A DNA stretch of 39,708 nucleotides, from assembly GCA_947445035.1 (NCBI GenBank), contig CANFCK010000031.1, forward strand, positions 1-39,708, in the 5' to 3' direction. Made by a program: the position numbers and the translations under genes. Positions 11,501 to 16,567 of this stretch are shown in pieces. Each line of letters opens with the position of its first letter. The first letter of the stretch is position 1. The notes beneath the pieces were generated by a model that made no database searches, was not told where the DNA came from, and worked only from the letters and a program-made list of their open reading frames with translations. The DNA comes from Deltaproteobacteria bacterium. GTDB lineage: Bacteria > Myxococcota_A > UBA796 > SXON01.

Positions 11501-12472
11501 GGCGCGCAGGCTTTCCAACTCGACCCGATCGCCGGTGGGCGTACCGGTGGCGTGACACTCAAAAAGCTGAACGGCGTCCGGCTTCCAGCCGGCCTCGCCG
11601 AGGGCGCTGCGCATGGCACGGACCTGCCCCTCGCTGGATGGGGCCAGGAGACTCTTGCCGCGCCCGTCGTTGGACAGGCCGATACCACGGATCACGCCCA
11701 GGATGGGCTCATTCCCGGCGACGGCGTCCGCGAGTCGGCGCAGCGTGAAGACCACGCACCCCTCACCGGGAACCAGCCCGTCGGCGGCCGCGTGGAAGGG
11801 GCGGCTCTGACCGGTCTTGGACATCGCCCCAAGACGACAGAAGCCGACGTGCAAGAACAGGCTGTCGGCCCGCTGCACGGCCCCCGCGACCATCCGGTCC
11901 GCCCGTCCGAAGGCCAGCGCGTCACAAGCGAGCTTCAGCGCGTACAGCGAGCTGGCACAAGCCGCGTCCAGGCAAGTGGTGCCGGCGTCGAGGCCCAAGG
12001 CCTTGCCCACCAGCTGCGCCGGCAGGCCGGACATGAAGTGATTGCGGGGGTCGCCGGGGTCCGTGCCGGCCGCGAGGCCCTGCCCCCACTGCGCCATGCC
12101 GTCGGTCGGGAAGGAGAGGTTCCCGAACACGGCGCCGGTCCGGACGGAGAGAGCGCCCGAGGCAGGGGCGCTGTCTCGCAGGGCGATGCGGCTACAATGC
12201 AGCAGCCATCGAGTCAGCAGGTCCAGACGCTCCACGTCGGGCACCCCGGTTCCCAGGTCGAGCGGACCAGGCGCGACGTAGCCGCCGGCCAGCGACCAGG
12301 CCTGGTCCGCGCCGCTGCCACGGACGCGCCCGTTGGGCACGCCGAAGCGCCCTTCTGGCGGTTCCCCCACCGCGTCGAGCCCGTCGAGCACCAGCCGGCT
12401 GAACGACGCCAGGTCCGGGGCCCCAGGGAGCAGGCAGGCAGCGCCAGTGATGGCGATCGGGGTGCGGGTCAT
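5546..12472 (-). CDS. Pfa3/PfaC-like PUFA-synthase subunit: KS-CLF-four FabA-like DH-PS-DH-like-acyltransferase
   Basis: The 2308-residue protein has these domains in order. The ketosynthase (about 1-420) has an intact triad: C172 (DAACASS), H307 (ECHATGT) and H340 (NLGH). The chain-length-factor-like KS (about 430-690) has Glu in place of the active Cys (SAEELSG, 561-567). A Pro/Ala-rich linker (about 715-920) contains a short helical FLxxQ segment. Four FabA-type hotdog dehydratase domains follow, around H1000 (WYLHDGRMPGG), H1208 (HGHFFNDPCMPG), H1415 (NGHPVMP) and H1584 (KAHFFQDPVQPG). Next is a PS-DH-like region (about 1700-1925) with FHGPSF at H1807, then a 1-acylglycerol-3-phosphate acyltransferase-like domain (about 2080-2250) with NHESYLE and EGTR. 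As I recall the literature, a C-terminal acyltransferase marks myxobacterial Pfa3. No GHSxG acyltransferase, carrier-protein DSL motif, KR or ER is present, so partners must act in trans. It is the first gene of the block with oleABC. Confidence 0.85.
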   Translation of the reverse strand: MTRTPIAITGAACLLPGAPDLASFSRLVLDGLDAVGEPPEGRFGVPNGRVRGSGADQAWSLAGGYVAPGPLDLGTGVPDVERLDLLTRWLLHCSRIALRDSAPASGALSVRTGAVFGNLSFPTDGMAQWGQGLAAGTDPGDPRNHFMSGLPAQLVGKALGLDAGTTCLDAACASSLYALKLACDALAFGRADRMVAGAVQRADSLFLHVGFCRLGAMSKTGQSRPFHAAADGLVPGEGCVVFTLRRLADAVAGNEPILGVIRGIGLSNDGRGKSLLAPSSEGQVRAMRSALGEAGWKPDAVQLFECHATGTPTGDRVELESLRAVYPGGAIGSLKSNLGHLITAAGAAGLLKVLIGMREGTMPPTLHGDVGPEGVAPFTLLHQGKAWEPAADGVRRAAVSAFGFGGNNGHLLVEDWAPGRWVPTAVAPVPRRPLAVLALAEQRGGDEVVMPIAGLRSPPADISTSLAQQALALALGREAWETARLQPERSRVGLYVGMACDGRITRWGHRWRLLHSDQAPPDLDAIAPPLRAEDVVGTMPNIVANRLGVQLDAAGPGFTLSAEELSGLRALDAAWDALERREIDVAVVGAVDVASDPRALAARAALGRTDVQADAGVMLVLTRGDDAAGGRILATLSEDAEGPVLRPRPPRHGAADAMVVVADAVHRSGDHLVQIASIGGERASLGVRSAGHPATLRATKKAGASVAVPMHPPEWTAQEPALKSEIRILPRPPALVPVSRSGLLAPPGVAAARPLATTGAAAAPPSAAPALPSQPAGGLVSFQAQAAAAAAEPSSAGWEPGFAAWRRAVGATHGGFLEGQAAMHAAFLQAHSTMTSALFQAARSGTIPLEAPEIVAPAAVQTPPPAGWRPGYEPAPAPAQTPSAPPPTAPKTTSGTVERTVVTRAEPNSTPVPTKPKWPNELAGPHLSRAELEMGANGSITTIFGPQFAELDRYTRVVRMPEPPLLLADRVLGIEGPALVLGKGRIITETDITADAWYLHDGRMPGGLMIESGQADLLLGSWQGIDFLNKSERIYRLLGCTLTYKGELPKLGETLRYDIRIDQHAKLGDVRMFFFRYDCWVGDAQRLSVTEGQAGFFTDEELSNSGGCLWDAVTHEPGDGCVDAPEAIPARTSLDRVALERLGKGDVAGVFGPNFARAQTHTYTPRLPHDRLLLFDRAELELAGGPWGRGYVRAELDIRPDLWFFHGHFFNDPCMPGTLMFDGCLQAMYLLLAARGHTLRRDGWRFEPVKDVPFKLRCRGQVTPKSKKLVYEVFVTEVRCGPVPRLVAQVLCTVDGLKCFHADPMAVELVPDWPLARPELAHWLDAGKAHTGPPPAYDWPSLLACAWGRPSDAFGAMYARYDSPRRVARLPGPPYHFMSRVRSTTGQMGAREQGSSAVVEYDVPPEAWYFGDNGHPVMPYAVLLEAALQPCGWLASWTGCALADDDFLFRNLDGSTTIHREITPRTGMITTTTTLTRISKSAGMVLVTFVVAVADAEGPILDMNTVFGFFPPAAFENQVGVGSTEAERARLATPATPIDIPRQGDSPAGSSGRLRLLDRAFRCADGWTRGEMDVSPDQWFFKAHFFQDPVQPGSLGIEALLHVLQVAMVDQGLASTLRKPRFEPVANGQIATWKYRGQVVPECHLVQTEVRILETIAEPNAVLAIAEGHLWVDGKKIYTMPRFAMRLVEDDRPAMVRLPVPVDHRPTWTLPATAMLTMAMHALAHTGADVLEGGVALRWLSFPDDQPRDVPIRHLSNGSVILGPEDAPYFKARVGGDRNIPEVPALVNAVPDDTSGNTIYASGALFHGPSFQALDRFVARGDNGATALLRALLAPDVLLDGMTHPVPHGQMDRWFDVAPGKAAYPACLRRLVLTGPLPSGATRVEARALALEKGRPVVGLWLFAGDTDTCIAYQELEEVLLPKGRIGEAPPEVRRRFLMGEAVPEVSLSRITGGEASLSRLDVAGSDWLPGTVAAVYGTDVAGEIAVRELAATVLGGHPRQIRVEDGRAWSRHRPLRSVDVEPSAAEVNPATARLGGVKELDLGRVTRWWQNQLGTGEWAGEAVLTALAGAWLAEFRVVDPDALAAIDGPVLFLANHESYLESVLFTAIAAAICDRPIRALAKVEHQTRWLGKLHAAMTSYPGHRDPPRIAWFDQDRPASLRPVLDAVPRNVSLLAHVEGTRQLRTGAPIEKVSSLWTDLALERGCAIVPVAFRGGVNGARTDIPIGPQVHVIGAPILAATLAALPYAERRQRVATAIDELGTDVSTPEGEPRLVEAPGAELLRVIEASGALAAADAAWAARVRAIGA

Positions 12473-12531
12473 GGCAGGTCGTCCGGGCGCGCGGTGTAGC
12501 GCAAACCGCGCCCAAGGGTGTCACGGCGAGG

Positions 12532-13428
12532 TCACCGCAGGCGTCGAGTCCGCCGCATCAGCCCCCACCCAGCGAGTCCGGCGGAGATCCAGGCCCCGCC
12601 CCGCCCCGCTTCGCAACCACACTCCTCGCACTCCAGCGTCTCCGAACTGACACATTCCAGCACATGAAGCTCAAACTTTTCCCCTTCTGAACTTGACCAT
12701 AGTGAGCTGTCCTCGGCGAAGGCGACCGACTCGCCTTGGAGCTCACCGACGAAAAGCAAGTCCACGGGGCTGGCGGCCCAGTCGAGCGCACACCCGCCGA
12801 ACACCCAGCCTGTCTCCAGCGAGCGCAGCGCGACCAGGGAGCCGTCGGCGGACACGCTGCCCCCGGTGACCGACGCGCCGAGCACCAGCTCCGTTTCCTT
12901 GGAAAAGATGTTCGTGGAGCCGTCACAGACCAGGGCGTCGATGTGGAAGACCTTGGCGTTGTCAGGGTCCTTGGTGACGATGCGGAAGGAGCCGTCGGGG
13001 AAGGCCAAAAGCGCCTCCGCGTCGTGCGGGCCATCCTCGTAGCTCACGACGCAAGCGACGCCGGCGAAGCTCATCTGGTTGGTGATGGGCGCCCGCCAGA
13101 TGGTCACGGTGGCGCGGTTCTCATCGTTGTCGCCGATGTCCGCGATCCAGGCGCAGGTGCCCTCGTCACAGGGAGTGACCGCGACGTCCTCCCAGTCGGT
13201 GTTGGTCGCGCCATCCACAGGGATGGTAGCCAAGAATTCTCCATCGGCATCAAAGCGATATATCGATGCGTCACCTCCTGCATCGTCGATGGTCAAAAAG
13301 CCGCCGGACACGACCGCCAACCCCGAGGACTCGGTCGATGGCATGCCGCCGACGTTGGTCACCAACTGCGACGGGTCCCACTCGGTGCAGGTGGGGTCGG
13401 CGGCGTTGGCGAGGGTCAGCCAGAGCAT
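12532..13428 (-). CDS. Secreted hypothetical protein with MYXO-CTERM-like tail
   Basis: This is a 298-residue protein of unknown function. The N-terminus MLWLTLANAADP is a very short signal-peptide-like segment with a possible AxA cleavage site. No in-frame start lies further upstream in the 26-bp gap before the divergent gene. The body resembles a six-bladed-propeller-type repeat protein (recurring DDAGGDAS, DIGDNDENR and DGS segments), but I cannot place it in a named family. The C-terminus is a Cys-rich patch (ECxECGCE), a short hydrophobic helix (AWISAGLAGWGLM) and a basic end (RRTRRLR). This is the pattern of MYXO-CTERM sorting signals, which points to envelope anchoring and processing. 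It lies 59 bp upstream of the synthase gene on the same strand, so co-transcription is possible but no functional link is evident. Confidence 0.75.
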   Translation of the reverse strand: MLWLTLANAADPTCTEWDPSQLVTNVGGMPSTESSGLAVVSGGFLTIDDAGGDASIYRFDADGEFLATIPVDGATNTDWEDVAVTPCDEGTCAWIADIGDNDENRATVTIWRAPITNQMSFAGVACVVSYEDGPHDAEALLAFPDGSFRIVTKDPDNAKVFHIDALVCDGSTNIFSKETELVLGASVTGGSVSADGSLVALRSLETGWVFGGCALDWAASPVDLLFVGELQGESVAFAEDSSLWSSSEGEKFELHVLECVSSETLECEECGCEAGRGGAWISAGLAGWGLMRRTRRLR

Positions 13429-13454
13429 GGGCGCGATGATATCCCGAGGATCAC

Positions 13455-14000
13455 GTGCTCTTCGGACTTCTCGTCTCCGCTTGCCCGGTCGAAACGCTCG
13501 GTGTCGAGCTGCCGTCGGGTGGGGTTGACGCGATCTCCCACGAGGACTTGCGTCGTGATGTGCGCTTGCTGGTCGAGGGGCCCGCCGCGCAGCGTTTTTC
13601 TGAGCGCCTGGGGCAGATGCAGATGTTGCCGGTGGCGTTGCCGGTGGCGCTGCCGGTGGGCACCACCTGTCTCGGCCGTGGCGACGGCTCGACGGTGCTG
13701 GTCGCCCCCTGGCCGTCAGACCCCGACACCGCCACGGCCGCGGCGGCGCTCATCTCGGTGGCGAAGGCCTGGGACCTGGGCGGCGGGCCGGCGCATGGGG
13801 CGATCCTGTGTCTGCTTCCCGATGGCGCGTCCCTCCAGGGGACCGGCGGTGCCTTGCTTGTCGGGCCCCTCGCCAGCGGGCCCGCGGTGCGCGAGGGCGC
13901 CTCGTTCCATTCCGATCCGGCAGACCCGGCGCGGCCGGCGGGGCGCATCGTGTACACCGAGCTGCAAGAGCGGGTGAAGGCGCTGTTTCGCGGGCTATAG
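13455..14000 (+). CDS. Putative lipoprotein, possibly a degenerate M28-peptidase-like domain
   Basis: This is a 181-residue protein starting at a GTG (13455), with a lipobox-like LLVSAC at residues 5-10 after a very short hydrophobic segment. The middle (VLVAPWPSDPDTATAAAALISVAKAW, then GAILCLLPDGA) has the layout of the M28 aminopeptidase core, where a metal-binding AHxD/GAxDN region is followed by a helix and a FxxxxGEE strand. None of the metal ligands is present, so it would not be a peptidase. This comparison is by eye and weak. It is divergent from the MYXO-CTERM-like gene (26 bp apart) and convergent with the small lipoprotein gene (2 bp apart). Otherwise it is an unrecognised hypothetical protein. 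Confidence 0.6.
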   Translation: MLFGLLVSACPVETLGVELPSGGVDAISHEDLRRDVRLLVEGPAAQRFSERLGQMQMLPVALPVALPVGTTCLGRGDGSTVLVAPWPSDPDTATAAAALISVAKAWDLGGGPAHGAILCLLPDGASLQGTGGALLVGPLASGPAVREGASFHSDPADPARPAGRIVYTELQERVKALFRGL

Positions 14001-14002
14001 CC

Positions 14003-14299
14003 CTACCAAACCTGCGCCGACGCCTCGATAGCCACGGCCTCGGCCTGCACTTCGCGGGCCAGCTCCTCGATCGCGGCTGCTTCCTCGCGCAGCGCCTGAA
14101 GGGTCGGCCCGCGCTCGGAGGGCGGCAGGGCCTTGAGTTCATCGAAGCGACCGGCGAGCGCTTCTGCACGCGCGGCGACATCGCGGGATCGGCTCGACAG
14201 CGCACCGGCGCGCTCCGCCAGTCTTGCGGAAGGAGACCCCTGGGTCGCGGGACCCGGAGCCGGTTCGCCGCAGGCCAAGAGCGCCAGTAGCGCTACCAT
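14003..14299 (-). CDS. Small coiled-coil lipoprotein
   Basis: This 98-residue protein starts MVALLALLACG, a signal peptide with lipobox LLAC at residues 7-10. The remainder is Ala/Glu/Arg-rich with heptad-like spacing (RLAERAGALSSRSRDVAARAEAL and REEAAAIEELAREVQAEA), which predicts a long helical or coiled-coil rod tethered to a membrane. Its ATG follows the stop of the DT-rich lipoprotein gene by 2 bp (TGAGCATG), so the two very likely form an operon. No family is recognised. Confidence 0.7.
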   Translation of the reverse strand: MVALLALLACGEPAPGPATQGSPSARLAERAGALSSRSRDVAARAEALAGRFDELKALPPSERGPTLQALREEAAAIEELAREVQAEAVAIEASAQVW

Positions 14300-14301
14300 G
14301 C

Positions 14302-14991
14302 TCAGAACGTGCTGACCTTCAGCCCGGTGACCGTCGCACCAGCGCTGACCGCGTGCGGATTGTCCCGTGCCGATCCGACCACGCTGTCGCGCGTGGTGGC
14401 GTCGCCGTCGGGATCGAGCATCACGGCCAAGCCGACGTTGGTCGACGTGCCGATGCTGGCCACGATGGAGAAGGCCAACGCAGTGTCCACGGCCGTGGGG
14501 CAGGTGAAGGTGGTGCTGGAGATCGCGGCGACCCCGCTCGCGAAATCGGGCACGCCCGTCGCGTCGAGGTCGGCTTCGTCGAAGACCTGGAAGATGCAGT
14601 CCGAGGAGGCGGAGATCCCGGAGGCCGCGGAGTAGTTGCCCTCGAAGGTCGCCGTGGATGCGGAGGAGGTGTCGGTGCCGGTGTCGGTCCCGGTGTCGGT
14701 GCCGGTGTCGGTGCCGGTGTCGGTGCCGGTGTCGGTGCCGGTGTCGGTGCCGGTGTCGGTCCCGGTGTCCGTGTCGGTGTCCGCGTCGGTGTCCGCATCG
14801 GTGTCCGCATCGGAGTCGGAGTCGGTGTCCGCATCGGAGTCCGCATCGGTGTCGCTGTCGGTGTCGGCGTCGGTTTCGCCGCCGAAGGGGTAGCAGTTGC
14901 CGTTGTCGGCGCGACCGAAGTTGTCGCCGCAAGGGACGGCCTCGCTGGTGCAGGAAAGGAGGGCGAGGGTGAGTACAGGGAAAACACGCAT
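14302..14991 (-). CDS. Lipoprotein with long Asp-Thr/Gly-Thr repeat linker
   Basis: I chose the ATG at 14991 because it begins a clean lipoprotein signal (MRVFPVLTLALLSC, Cys at 14). An upstream in-frame start would add about 54 residues of non-secretory sequence. After a short Cys-containing segment comes a spacer of about 65 residues made almost only of D, T, S, A and G in alternating DTD and GTDT order. A C-terminal globular domain of about 110 residues follows, with two Cys, and is probably a beta-rich exported domain of unknown type. Asp/Thr spacers of this kind are common in myxobacterial surface lipoproteins, where they probably extend the domain away from the membrane. The gene is followed 2 bp later by the coiled-coil lipoprotein gene. 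Confidence 0.75.
   Translation of the reverse strand: MRVFPVLTLALLSCTSEAVPCGDNFGRADNGNCYPFGGETDADTDSDTDADSDADTDSDSDADTDADTDADTDTDTGTDTGTDTGTDTGTDTGTDTGTDTGTDTGTDTSSASTATFEGNYSAASGISASSDCIFQVFDEADLDATGVPDFASGVAAISSTTFTCPTAVDTALAFSIVASIGTSTNVGLAVMLDPDGDATTRDSVVGSARDNPHAVSAGATVTGLKVSTF
14669..14872. repeat. Hexanucleotide-based tandem repeat encoding the DT/GT linker
   Basis: On the plus strand this is a run of GTGTCG and GTGCCG hexamers, alternating as a 12-bp unit for most of its length and breaking into GTGTCC/GCATCG variants toward the right end. It lies wholly inside the DT-rich lipoprotein gene. A hexamer period keeps the frame, so copy number can change without killing the gene. Confidence 0.9.
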
Positions 14992-15040
14992 GACGGACTC
15001 CGACGGTTGGGTGGAGTATCGCCCGCCGCGGGCTAAACTG

Positions 15041-16543
15041 TCAACCTCGCTGCGCCAGCGCGATCGGAATCCAGAACGAGAATCGTGAGCCTGCACCCTC
15101 GACGGAGTGAAGGTCGACCCGGCCGCGGTGGCCCGCCACGATGCCGTGGACAATGGCGAGCCCCAAGCCGCTGCCCTCGGTGCGCTTCGAGAGCAGCCCG
15201 TCGGCGCGGTAGAATTTCTCGAAGACCCGGCGCTGTTCGAGGAGCGCGATGCCGGGGCCGTTGTCTTCGACCGAAAAACGCACGCCGCTCCCGTCCCGGT
15301 GCGCAGCCACCTTGATCAGCACCCCGGCGCCGCCAAACTTCCGCGCGTTGCCCAGCAAGTTCAGGAGCGCCTCGAGGATGGCGTCGGGGTCCGCCAGCAC
15401 CCGCGGGAGCGTGCGAGGAACCTCGGTGGTGAGCACTGCGGCATTGGCGAGGTCTTGGGCCCGAAAAGCGGATATTGCACGCTGGACGATGTCGGCTGGC
15501 ACGCAGGGCTCCGGCTCATAGATGCGGCGGCCCGCTTCCATTCGGGCCCAGGTCAGCACCCGCTCGATCTTTCGCGTCAGCCGCTCGGTCTCGCCGGCAA
15601 CGATGGTTAGGCACTCCTGGACCTTCTCGGGATCGGTCACCCGCCCGCTCTGGAGCGTCTCCACGAAAAGCCGGATCGAGGTCAGCGGGGTCCGGAGCTC
15701 GTGGCTCACATTGCTGACGAAATCCGTCTGTAGTCGCGACAGTCGAGTTTGTTGGGAGACGGCCCGGCCCAAAAGCACCATTCCGACGACGGCGAGGCCG
15801 AAAAGGGTGATCATCGTGGCGCGTAGCCCGGGGGCCGTCGGCGCGTCCTCCACGGGGTCGTTGACCTCGATGCGCCAGTGTGCAAACGGCGCTGCCAACG
15901 ATCGGGACACGAAGGGTTCGTCTTCGAGCAGCGTCTCGGCGAGGCGGCGGCGTAGACCATCGAAGGAGACCGGCTCGCCGACGGCTTCGGGGGTCGACGC
16001 CCGGAGGTGGTAGCGGGCCCCTTCGTTGGGGAAGAGCCGCCCGACAATCTCGGGGAGGGCCACCGCGTCGATCACTTCGGTGTCCATTCGGTAAGCGACA
16101 ACCACTCCTTCGCGAATTCGCGAGAGCGCAATGTCGCCGTCGCCCGGCGATCCCGGCAGCACCGTCACCGGCGACTCTGCGGTGAGGGCCGCGGCCGCCT
16201 CGCCGACGTCGATTGGCAGCTCGGGGTCGCTGATTGCCCAGATTCGCCGGATGAGTCGGGTGCCTCGCCAGGTGGCGATCGTCAGCTCGATTTCGTCATC
16301 GGCGCGTCCCGTGAAGCTGGCGCGGAGCTTCTCATCCTCGTCCGCAAGCCGGGACAGCACGGCGCTCTCGATCTCCCGGGCCTGCAGCGTGTACCGTTCA
16401 TGCAGTCGCCCCTCTTCGGCGTCGGCGCGGTCTTTCAGCCCCGCGAGCCCATACGCGAAAAGCGCCACGGTCGGCACGACGACCAGGGCAACGAGCGTCC
16501 AGAAGACGCGGCGGCGGGCGATGCTCTCGCCAAGCGCAGGCAT
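15041..16543 (-). CDS. Membrane-bound sensor histidine kinase (orphan)
   Basis: This is a 500-residue two-component sensor. Transmembrane helix 1 is at about 13-33, an extracytoplasmic sensor region of about 200 residues follows, and transmembrane helix 2 is at about 242-260. Then come the dimerisation/phosphoacceptor helix with FVSNVSHELRTPL (phospho-His H281), the N box (LNLLGNARKFGG), the G1 box (VEDNGPGI) and the G2 box (GSGLGLAIVHG). I see no clear HAMP domain between transmembrane helix 2 and the H box. I chose the ATG at 16543 because it directly precedes the first membrane helix. No response regulator is in the window. It diverges from the radical SAM gene with only 24 bp between the start codons. 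Confidence 0.92.
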   Translation of the reverse strand: MPALGESIARRRVFWTLVALVVVPTVALFAYGLAGLKDRADAEEGRLHERYTLQAREIESAVLSRLADEDEKLRASFTGRADDEIELTIATWRGTRLIRRIWAISDPELPIDVGEAAAALTAESPVTVLPGSPGDGDIALSRIREGVVVAYRMDTEVIDAVALPEIVGRLFPNEGARYHLRASTPEAVGEPVSFDGLRRRLAETLLEDEPFVSRSLAAPFAHWRIEVNDPVEDAPTAPGLRATMITLFGLAVVGMVLLGRAVSQQTRLSRLQTDFVSNVSHELRTPLTSIRLFVETLQSGRVTDPEKVQECLTIVAGETERLTRKIERVLTWARMEAGRRIYEPEPCVPADIVQRAISAFRAQDLANAAVLTTEVPRTLPRVLADPDAILEALLNLLGNARKFGGAGVLIKVAAHRDGSGVRFSVEDNGPGIALLEQRRVFEKFYRADGLLSKRTEGSGLGLAIVHGIVAGHRGRVDLHSVEGAGSRFSFWIPIALAQRG

Positions 16544-16567
16544 GGCCCCCGCAATACCACGCTGGCC

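Noticed and set aside
14660..14880. CRISPR-like array
   Set aside because: The periodic sequence is a continuous hexamer repeat inside a coding region. There are no spacers and no cas genes.
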